Shown piece after piece: positions 8,654 through 14,880 of a DNA stretch of 21,985 nucleotides (position 1 is its first letter; each line of letters opens with the position of its first letter). Source of the stretch: Parachlamydiaceae bacterium (lineage in GTDB: Bacteria; Chlamydiota; Chlamydiia; Chlamydiales; Parachlamydiaceae); assembly GCA_013815395.1 (NCBI GenBank), contig JACDGH010000010.1, positions 571 to 22,555 of the forward strand. The letters are read 5' to 3'. A model generated the notes under the pieces. It saw only the letters and a list, made by a program, of their open reading frames with translations. It was not told the origin of the DNA and did not search any database. Position numbers and translations under genes: made by a program.

Positions 8654-8963
8654 TTTTTTCTCATTCTTTCATATTCTGAAGCTAACGTCTCTTTTTAATC
8701 TTTTAATTGTTCTTAGCAATGCCCCTTGACAAATAGGGTCAAATGATCTATCCATTAGTGCAGGGCAGCCATAACAGTCCATAAAATTTACTGATCTGCA
8801 AGTGCATCAGCTCAGATGTTAAGAGCTTATAATACCAACTCTACCCAATTTGTACCATCTCAAATGGTTATGTGTCTAAATTAGCAGGGATGTTTTAATT
8901 ATTCCTTAACAAACTGCAATCTTTAATATGCATTAAATTAAAAATATTATATAGGATTTCGAA
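8654..8963. other. Divergent intergenic region between dsbD and exbB/tolQ
   Basis: About 310 bp without a credible gene. It must carry the start signals for both divergent transcripts. Visible elements are TTGACA at 8726 with TATCCA 17 bp later, a dyad TTGAC-N7-GTCAA at 8726-8742 overlapping that -35 box, and a perfect TATAAT at 8828-8833 without a good -35. An AGGA Shine-Dalgarno lies just before the ATG at 8964. No RNA gene was recognised. Confidence 0.5.
8726..8754 (+). promoter_or_regulatory. Possible promoter for the exbB-exbD-tonB operon, with overlapping dyad
   Basis: TTGACA (8726-8731), a 17-bp spacer and TATCCA (8749-8754) resemble a major-sigma promoter with a perfect -35 and a weak -10. 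The -35 is the left arm of an inverted repeat TTGAC/GTCAA (8726-8742), which could be an operator. It is about 210 bp before the first gene, so the leader would be long. Chance occurrence in AT-rich DNA is possible. Confidence 0.3.
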
Positions 8964-9737
8964 ATGTATGTAAATAGTTTTTTTTATTCTTCTCTAGCAA
9001 CTAACCCGTTTTTCGACGCTTATTTGCAGTCGGATGTTTTAGGGAAGATGATTTTTTTGGGCTTATTTGCTCTTTCAATTTTTAGCTGGATACTCATAAT
9101 TTATAAGGGATGGCTCGTGCACCGTGCACGTAAATATTCCATTCAATTTTATGAAGCTTTTGAATTGCAGCGCTCGAATCCTTTAAGCCTAGAATGTGAA
9201 AACTCTGCCCGCCGCAAGCAACCAAATCCTTTTCTGGACCTCTATTCCATTTTAAAAAAACATACTATAGAAATTTTAAATAAAAATCGCCGATTTGGTC
9301 AGCAAAATCAACAGGAAAATCAAACCGAATCGGCCGCATTGTCTTATCTTTCGCCTGCAGATATTGACATTGTTGAAGCGCATTTAATGTCGAATATGGC
9401 CAATCAAACCAAATACCTAGAGAAAAATCTATTCTATTTATCCACGATCGTCAGCCTAGCCCCTTTTTTAGGATTGTTGGGCACAGTGTGGGGAATCTTA
9501 ACCACCTTTTCTGAACTTCAAACTCAAGGAGGGGGGGGCACGCATCAAATGGTATTGGGGGGTATTTCTTTAGCTTTGGCCACTACCGTTTTAGGATTAA
9601 TCGATGCGATCCCCGCGTTGATAGGCTATAATTATTTGCGAAATTCAATCAACGATTTCCAGATTGAAATGGATGGATTTTCAAACGAGATTTTAGCTTC
9701 GGTAGAGATGCAGTACCGAAAAGTAGATGTGCTATGA
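8964..9737 (+). CDS. exbB: ExbB/TolQ-family inner-membrane proton-channel protein
   Basis: Stator subunit that, with the ExbD/TolR-like protein, uses the proton gradient to power the TonB/TolA-like protein. The 257 residues have three membrane helices at about 27-47, 156-182 and 198-222, with a large cytoplasmic loop between the first two. The MotA/TolQ/ExbB signature APFLGLLGTVWGILTTF is at 167-183, and GGISLALATTVLGL at 199-212 forms the last helix. The loop (about 70-130) is longer and more polar than in many relatives. The stop overlaps the next start (ATGA at 9734-9737), showing translational coupling. From memory the orthologue is CT596. The choice between ExbB and TolQ is a matter of naming; the tolB gene downstream favours a Tol role. 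Confidence 0.92.
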   Translation: MYVNSFFYSSLATNPFFDAYLQSDVLGKMIFLGLFALSIFSWILIIYKGWLVHRARKYSIQFYEAFELQRSNPLSLECENSARRKQPNPFLDLYSILKKHTIEILNKNRRFGQQNQQENQTESAALSYLSPADIDIVEAHLMSNMANQTKYLEKNLFYLSTIVSLAPFLGLLGTVWGILTTFSELQTQGGGGTHQMVLGGISLALATTVLGLIDAIPALIGYNYLRNSINDFQIEMDGFSNEILASVEMQYRKVDVL

Positions 9738-10162
9738 GCCATCGATCGTTTCGTCCCATGCGCACGCGCAGCATAGAAGAGCCAACAGTCAATCTTACTC
9801 CCTTGATCGATGTGGTCTTTGTCATCTTGATTATGTTTATTGTCATTGCTCCCTTATTAGAGCTCGATCGGGTGGAGCTGGCCAATGCGGCCGCTGTCAT
9901 ACAAGATAAATCAATTTCAGTGCAAGAGACCAGCCCTATTGCTATTCATGTCAGGCAAGATAACAGTATAAGGATCAATGGACAAATTATTCCTTCTGAA
10001 CAGCTAGTCGGCATTTTAAAACAAATGAAAAAACAATATCCCCGCGATCGACCACAAGTATTTCATGATAGAAAAGCGCACTTCGGCACTTATCAATCAG
10101 TAAAAAATGCCACAGAATCTGCAGGTTTTCAGCAGATGGACGTGATTTTAAATCCCATGTAA
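9734..10162 (+). CDS. exbD: ExbD/TolR-family energy-transducing protein
   Basis: Partner of the ExbB/TolQ protein in the inner membrane. The 142-residue length is standard. A short cytoplasmic N-terminus leads into one membrane helix (about 22-43) that starts with NLTPLIDVVFVILIMF; Asp26 in this motif is the family's essential proton-carrying residue. The periplasmic part (about 45-142) has the ExbD/TolR fold pattern, including IAIHVRQDNSIRINGQ. Its ATG overlaps the stop of the upstream gene by four bases, a classic stoichiometric coupling. From memory it corresponds to CT597. Confidence 0.92.
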   Translation: MSHRSFRPMRTRSIEEPTVNLTPLIDVVFVILIMFIVIAPLLELDRVELANAAAVIQDKSISVQETSPIAIHVRQDNSIRINGQIIPSEQLVGILKQMKKQYPRDRPQVFHDRKAHFGTYQSVKNATESAGFQQMDVILNPM

Positions 10163-10188
10163 TAATAATCCATTACCAATAATTGTCA

Positions 10189-11442
10189 ATGTCCCCATTT
10201 AGTCACGCTAACAAATTAGTTCCTACTTTCAAAGATCGCTCGCTTCTATTTATTATAGGAGGAGTGGTAATTGGACATGTTTTATTATTGCTGTGGGCAT
10301 CATTGATGCACTCTGAGGTAAAACCTTTGTCACAATTACCTCAACGACGACTAATTGTGCAAACAATCACTTTGAATCAAGGCTCCTCCACCATTGCGGA
10401 AATAACGCCTTTGCCCAAACCAGAGCGAATTAAAAAAGAAATCATATCTAAGGAAATAAAAGGTGAAGAGCAAGAGATAAACAAAATCACAGAATTTCCG
10501 CCAATTACGCCACTACTTGAGCCACAAAACTCTCTTGCTGAAGAGACTGTCCCCGAAGTGGTAAAGCCTGTTGTTTCCATGCCTGAAATTAAAGAGCCAC
10601 CACCACCCATAGCTGAAATCCCTGCCCCTGAAGTTCCGGCCCCAGAAATTAAAGTAGAAAAAATTACCAAGCCGATAGAACCTATACCTAAGCTTGTGCC
10701 TAAAGATCCTATCAAACCTCTCCAAGAATTACCTCCGGTCATTAAAGCCGTTCCAAAAAAACCGGAACCATTAAAGAAAAAAAAGGAAGTGGAGCAGCCA
10801 GTTGTTAAAAAAGCTGTCGCTAAGGCAATACCTCCCACACCCTCAAAGGCTGAAACCGCAAAGAAAGAAATTGCAGTAAAAGCTCCTGAAAAAAAGATAG
10901 TGGCACAAATCCCATCTCAACAAGATAAATTAAAAAAGGCGGAAGCCGAAAAGGCCGCACTTGAACGTCAAAGAAAAATTGAGGCCGAGCAGCAAGCGGC
11001 TAAAGCTAAGCAGCAGAAGCTATTATCGCAGGCTCAAGAGACGATTGCAAAAATGGACAACAATCGCGATAAGCTCAGTCGATCAAATTTTTCTGACACC
11101 AACTTTACGTCACCAGGCGCCATCACGAGCCTGCAAATCGACAGTTTTTCAAGTCAAGGTAAACCACAACAATTAAGTAGTCCAGAAGCTGCTTACCGTG
11201 ATGAACTTGCTAGCCGTTTAAAATTATTGCTAAAACTTCCCGAATATGGCGAGGTGAAAATTAAATTAATTTTAGAGCGCTCCGGAAAAGTATCCAAAAT
11301 AATCGTGGTTAGTACTGCAAGTGTAGCCAATCGTAAATATATTGAAAAAACATTGCAGACCATAACATTTCCGCCTTTTGGGGCCAACTTCGATCAGTCA
11401 CCGCAATTTACCTTTTCTATTACCCTATGCAATGATCTGTAA
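10189..11442 (+). CDS. TonB/TolA-like periplasm-spanning protein
   Basis: Third member of the energy-transducing complex, 417 residues from the ATG at 10189; a TTG at 10183 is an alternative start with no better ribosome site. One membrane anchor spans about 17-40 and contains His30 in VVIGHVLLLL. The TonB/TolA anchor pattern is Ser-x3-His; the His is kept but the Ser is Val26. Next comes a Pro/Lys/Glu-rich rod (about 80-220) with many PEIK, PKKP and EPL segments, then an alanine-, lysine- and glutamine-rich helix (about 240-285, containing AEAEKAALERQRK) like the TolA middle region. The C-terminal domain (about 335-417) has a TonB-C/TolA-C pattern with EVKIKLILERSGKVSKIIVV. It corresponds in position to CT598. 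It mixes TonB-like and TolA-like traits, so no symbol is given. Confidence 0.82.
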   Translation: MSPFSHANKLVPTFKDRSLLFIIGGVVIGHVLLLLWASLMHSEVKPLSQLPQRRLIVQTITLNQGSSTIAEITPLPKPERIKKEIISKEIKGEEQEINKITEFPPITPLLEPQNSLAEETVPEVVKPVVSMPEIKEPPPPIAEIPAPEVPAPEIKVEKITKPIEPIPKLVPKDPIKPLQELPPVIKAVPKKPEPLKKKKEVEQPVVKKAVAKAIPPTPSKAETAKKEIAVKAPEKKIVAQIPSQQDKLKKAEAEKAALERQRKIEAEQQAAKAKQQKLLSQAQETIAKMDNNRDKLSRSNFSDTNFTSPGAITSLQIDSFSSQGKPQQLSSPEAAYRDELASRLKLLLKLPEYGEVKIKLILERSGKVSKIIVVSTASVANRKYIEKTLQTITFPPFGANFDQSPQFTFSITLCNDL

Positions 11443-11849
11443 CTATTTAGTCCCCTGCTAGCGAGCCTTTTAGCACATGTGAAGCACTCTAGTACTCGGA
11501 TCTTCCTAGCCCTTTAATTCTGCCAAAACACTCTAGCTAAAATGCAAGTTGCAGTAGGGAGCATTTTGGCTGAAATAAAAAGTGCGAAATATCGGATATG
11601 GAAATCAGGTTGAAGCACGAACCATGCAAGAAACGAAAATAAAATAACTTCAAATTGACAATTCACTACAAAGGAGGCACGAAGAGAGCTGCTAAAATTT
11701 TTTCCGCAAATTCTATCTTGACAATGTACTAGGTTTCTCCAATATCTAAATTTGTAGTCAAGCATTTACAACCTTTTTTTAAACAGATAAATTGCATTAT
11801 TTTATAAAATATTATATATTCAAAAAATCAATACAAGAAAGGAAAAAAC
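11443..11849. other. Intergenic DNA after the TonB/TolA-like gene
   Basis: About 400 bp with no credible gene. The minus strand carries an 83-codon open frame (11514-11765) with a hydrophobic middle (VILFSFLAWFVLQ), no ribosome site and no family I recognise; it could be a decayed fragment or chance. AAAGGAGG at 11669-11676 looks like a perfect Shine-Dalgarno but has no start codon in reach. From about 11775 the DNA becomes AT-rich and matches the promoter region of the barrel gene at 13.8 kb. Confidence 0.4.
11792..11820 (+). promoter_or_regulatory. Conserved promoter of the decayed barrel gene
   Basis: TTGCAT (11792-11797), 17 bp, TATATT (11815-11820). The intact paralogue at 13765-13793 has the same layout: TTGCTT, 17 bp, TATAGT. 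Both lie about 30-35 bp before the ATG and follow a similar T-rich block. Conservation between duplicated copies supports a real promoter, which may now drive the first collagen-like gene. Confidence 0.5.
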
Positions 11850-12275
11850 ATGGGCATCATAGGCAGTATTTTTAGGGTTAGATGCCCTTTACTGTAGGCC
11901 ATGGTGTCACAGGTTAGAATTAGATTTTGGTAAAACCTCGTTATTTAAAATATTCTTAATATTTATCAATATTTATTCTATATTTTTTAGAATATGCAGA
12001 ATAGGGGCTAAGGCTTTGGATTTTATGGGACGGTTAAAGCTGTACGGAAAATTATGAGGATATAAAAATATTTACGGCAGGGTTTTTAAATAATTTTTTG
12101 TTTAATAAGCGTCATTTACATAGTTTCGCATATAACCTTGATCTAGAATTGTTTTGACAGGCACAAATTAATTTTTCAATATTAGTGAGTATTAAATTTA
12201 TTTTAAACAGCATTAATATTTTTAATTAATTATTTCATTTACGAGCGGCATGTTTCTTTTGAATTAGGATTTTAA
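11850..12275 (+). pseudogene. Decayed copy of the outer-membrane barrel gene
   Basis: No usable reading frame remains, but the DNA aligns to the intact barrel gene at 13828-14832 in order. The Shine-Dalgarno and start match (AAAGGAAAAAA then ATG at 11850). Bases 11906-11939 match 14026-14060, the codons for VTGLELDFGRTS, with one base lost. Bases 12104-12151 match 14629-14676, coding for NKRHLHGFDCNLDLGL, at roughly 34 of 48 bases by eye. Bases 12238-12275 match the final codons and stop at 14794-14832, again with one base lost. The intact gene is 1005 bp and the relic 426 bp, so several hundred bases from the middle are missing. The relic stops 23 bp before the first collagen-like gene, the same arrangement as the intact barrel gene and the second collagen-like gene. 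Confidence 0.8.
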
Positions 12276-12298
12276 GCTTACTTGGAAAACGGAAATTC

Positions 12299-13648
12299 AT
12301 GAAAACACAATTTCTTTCTTTTACTTTAATTTCAGTAGTATTGACATATCCGCTATCTGCCGCGCCAAATCCCACTCCCTCCCGTAATACAAGTAGTTTA
12401 CCAGCTTTATTTCAAAGTTCCTCCAATTTTAATGAAACAGGTTCGACTGGTCCAACAGGTCCAGTAGGTGCCATTGGTCCCATAGGGCCGCAAGGCATTC
12501 CAGGAATAACAGGTCCCACAGGCACAAATGGGGTAACAGGACCAACTGGTTTCATAGGGGCAATAGGCGCGACAGGATCGGCTGGTGACATAGGGGTAAC
12601 AGGACCAACTGGTTCCATTGGGTTTACGGGTGCGACAGGAGCAACCGGTGCTTCTGGTGACATAATACCAGGACCGACTGGTCCCACAGGAACAACAGGC
12701 GACACTGGGCCTACAGGCGCAATCGGGGCTACAGGTTTAATTGGAGCGACTGGGCCAATCGGACCTACAGGTTTTATAGGGGCTACTGGCGCTACAGGCG
12801 TAACCGGACCTAATGGCCTAACAGGGTTGACCGGTTTCACAGGTGATACAGGTGCGACAGGAGCAATCGGACCTAATGGTCTCACCGGTGCAACAGGCGC
12901 CACCGGAGCGACGGGCGCGACAGGAGCAACCGGACCTAATGGTCTCACAGGCGTAACAGGCGCCGCTGGAGCGACAGGCGCAACAGGAGCGACCGGACCA
13001 ACAGGTTCCACAGGCGCAACAGGCGCCACCGGAGCAACAATAACTGGCGCCACCGGAGCGACAGGGGCTACAGGTGCCACCGGGCCTACTGGTCCTACAG
13101 GGGCAACTGGCGCCACCGGGCCTACAGGTGCGACAGGAGGAACTGGCCCTACATCTACACTAAGCTCAGCCTTAATACCGTACGCCTCAGGTACCCCTAT
13201 TACCTTAACTTCAACCACATTTGGAATACCCGATACAGGAGCTGTTTTAGGCTTTGGAGCATCAGCCAATGGCATTGCAATCACTAGCCCTTCTATTGAT
13301 GCTTCTTCTTATCCTTTTGCATTCTCAATTCCTGAAACAGGGCATGTTTATTCAATTGCTTTTTATTTTGTATCAACAACAGGTCCCTATACATCTAGTT
13401 TTGCCATTGCTGCAACACTTTATGTGTCGCCTTTTCCGGATGATAATTATACTGTGATAGATACAATAACGCTTTCTTTACCATCAAACTCACCTCCCGG
13501 TACTATAGTCAATGCCAATCAATTAATAGATATTGGACCTTATAATCCTAACTCGCGCTTTTTATTGGTAGTATACTGCTATTCCAGTGAATTTACGCAA
13601 ACAATCAGTGGAAATGCTGGCGGGGGCTTAACAATGAATTTTCAATAA
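12299..13648 (+). CDS. Secreted collagen-like protein with BclB-type C-terminal domain (copy 1)
   Basis: 449 residues in three parts. Residues 1-21 are a Sec signal peptide ending YPLSA. Residues 22-47 form a linker with TPSRNTSSLPALFQ. Residues 48-285 are 78 collagen Gly-X-Y triplets, mostly GAT, GPT and GLT, with two two-residue breaks: Ile-Pro after triplet 25 and Ile-Thr after triplet 66. Residues 286-449 are a beta-rich C-terminal domain (IPYASGTPITLTST, GAVLGFGASANGI, FLLVVYCYS, SGNAGGGLTMNF) that resembles the C-terminal domain of exosporium protein BclB of Bacillus. Bacterial collagens form trimers on the cell surface and often bind hosts; the terminal domain probably sets the trimer. 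It is the second gene of its module and follows the decayed barrel gene. Its role here is unknown. Confidence 0.85.
   Translation: MKTQFLSFTLISVVLTYPLSAAPNPTPSRNTSSLPALFQSSSNFNETGSTGPTGPVGAIGPIGPQGIPGITGPTGTNGVTGPTGFIGAIGATGSAGDIGVTGPTGSIGFTGATGATGASGDIIPGPTGPTGTTGDTGPTGAIGATGLIGATGPIGPTGFIGATGATGVTGPNGLTGLTGFTGDTGATGAIGPNGLTGATGATGATGATGATGPNGLTGVTGAAGATGATGATGPTGSTGATGATGATITGATGATGATGATGPTGPTGATGATGPTGATGGTGPTSTLSSALIPYASGTPITLTSTTFGIPDTGAVLGFGASANGIAITSPSIDASSYPFAFSIPETGHVYSIAFYFVSTTGPYTSSFAIAATLYVSPFPDDNYTVIDTITLSLPSNSPPGTIVNANQLIDIGPYNPNSRFLLVVYCYSSEFTQTISGNAGGGLTMNFQ
12440..13153 (+). repeat. Gly-X-Y collagen repeat region, copy 1
   Basis: 78 triplets coded by 9-bp-periodic DNA (GGN GCN ACN type), including several near-identical stretches around 12880-13100 and three GPNGLTG blocks. 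Slippage or recombination here could change repeat number. The codon pattern also creates a long false minus-strand frame of PVAPVAP type. Confidence 0.9.
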
Positions 13649-13764
13649 CATTTAAATATGATCAAAGTGGGAGGTTCTAATGCTTATTAATAGGTGATCT
13701 AAAATCTCTAATTAAAAGCATGATATCAATCCATGAACTGTCTTTTTTTAGGAAAATAAAAAAT

Positions 13765-13793
13765 TTGCTTTGTTTTACAAACATTAATATAGT
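13765..13793 (+). promoter_or_regulatory. Promoter of the intact barrel gene
   Basis: TTGCTT (13765-13770), 17 bp, TATAGT (13788-13793), ending 34 bp before the ATG at 13828. The same layout is preserved at 11792-11820 in front of the decayed copy. It probably serves the barrel gene and the collagen-like gene 2 that follows after 48 bp. Confidence 0.5.
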
Positions 13794-13827
13794 TTAAAAT
13801 TTAATGATTCTAAAAGGAAAAAATCTC

Positions 13828-14832
13828 ATGCGCAGCAAAAGTATATATTTTACGCTAACCATCCTACTAAGCGCTATAAGTGGCATATTGTGCTCAAAAG
13901 AGGAATACTATCCACTTTTTCAAGATTCCAAAAATCTTGAAAATTGTAACTATGAATCTTGCTGCCCATGCCCATCAAAAAATTCTTTTTTTATAAGGGG
14001 GGATGCTCTTTATTGGACGCCGCGGGTCACAGGACTTGAATTAGATTTTGGTAGGACCTCTATTGTTGAAAATATTGTTGATTCTACCCAAATTTTCATT
14101 ACACGCGAAGAGGACCTTGATCCCCACTTTAAATGGGATGCTGGCTATCGTGCAGGAGCTGGATATGAAAGCAATAATTGGGGAATGGAAGCTCTATGGA
14201 CACACTTTCAAAGCAGCGGTAAGAGATCAAATAAACAACTATTTGAAAGAAGGGATGAAGGCAAAGTAAATATTAAATTTGATCAAATTGATGTTGTCTT
14301 TCTTTATAACTATAAAGCCACATGTTTGTTGACTCTAAAGCCATTTTTTGGAGTGAGAGCATCAAAAATTAATGAACATGTTAAAGGGATTTCATTCACT
14401 GATATTACCTTTAATTCATTGCCCGCGCTTGAAACCAGAACATTTAATGATAAACAAAAATATTGGGGCATTGGACCGCTTTTTGGTGTACAGGGAAACT
14501 GGGAAATTGGCTCAGGCTTTGGTATTTATGGGAATGTGGGAGCAAGCTTATTGTATGGGGAGTACAAAATAAATTATAAAGACACTGATATTTTTACAGT
14601 GCCATTTTCAAAGCAAATTTTTGCTTTCAATAAGCGGCATTTGCATGGGTTTGATTGCAACCTAGACTTAGGTTTGGGAATAAGCTGGTCTAAAGTGATT
14701 TTTCAAAAATATGAAGTAAAAATGAAACTTGGCTTCGAACAGCATCAATACTTTAACCAAAATCGCATAGGCAGCAGTAGAGGGGATATTTCGTTTACGG
14801 GCGGTGTTTTTTCTCTGGAATTGGGATTCTAA
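13828..14832 (+). CDS. Outer-membrane beta-barrel protein, Lpg1974/Legionella-OMP-like
   Basis: 334 residues from the ATG at 13828, chosen because AAGGA stands 9 bp upstream and the signal peptide (1 to about 22) starts there; an in-frame ATG at 13804 would add eight polar residues. A cysteine cluster follows (Cys40, 45, 46, 48), which could form disulfides like those holding chlamydial outer envelopes together. The mature start SFFIRGDALYWTPRVTG resembles the Lpg1974 / Legionella major outer membrane protein family (Pfam Legionella_OMP), common in amoeba-associated chlamydiae. The rest alternates aromatic and polar residues as in beta strands, with family-like turns such as WDAGYRAGAGYE. The C-terminal residue is Phe (SLELGF), the barrel-assembly signal. 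It is a probable porin. A decayed paralogue lies at 11850-12275. Confidence 0.75.
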   Translation: MRSKSIYFTLTILLSAISGILCSKEEYYPLFQDSKNLENCNYESCCPCPSKNSFFIRGDALYWTPRVTGLELDFGRTSIVENIVDSTQIFITREEDLDPHFKWDAGYRAGAGYESNNWGMEALWTHFQSSGKRSNKQLFERRDEGKVNIKFDQIDVVFLYNYKATCLLTLKPFFGVRASKINEHVKGISFTDITFNSLPALETRTFNDKQKYWGIGPLFGVQGNWEIGSGFGIYGNVGASLLYGEYKINYKDTDIFTVPFSKQIFAFNKRHLHGFDCNLDLGLGISWSKVIFQKYEVKMKLGFEQHQYFNQNRIGSSRGDISFTGGVFSLELGF

Positions 14833-14880
14833 TAATTTGCTAAAAATTTAATTCACATTTAGATGAAAATGGAGATCCAA

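Noticed and set aside
8791..8810. CTGAT/ATCAG inverted repeat, considered as a terminator or RNA hairpin
   Set aside because: Only five base pairs with a ten-base loop and no T-run.
10377..10838. Gly/Ser-rich minus-strand frame opposite the TonB/TolA-like gene
   Set aside because: It is the reverse of Pro/Lys/Glu codons in the rod region; the plus-strand gene has clear domains.
11456..11475. TGCTA/TAGCA hairpin after the TonB/TolA-like gene, considered as a terminator
   Set aside because: Short stem, ten-base loop and no following T-run.
11514..11765. 83-codon minus-strand frame with a hydrophobic middle, considered as a transposase or membrane-protein remnant
   Set aside because: No recognisable family motif, no ribosome site and no terminal inverted repeats; kept only as a note on the intergenic region.
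12412..13284. 290-codon minus-strand frame of PVAPVAPVGP type
   Set aside because: It is the mirror of the collagen Gly-X-Y codons of copy 1; no ribosome site or independent codon pattern, and such frames arise automatically from 9-bp-periodic DNA.
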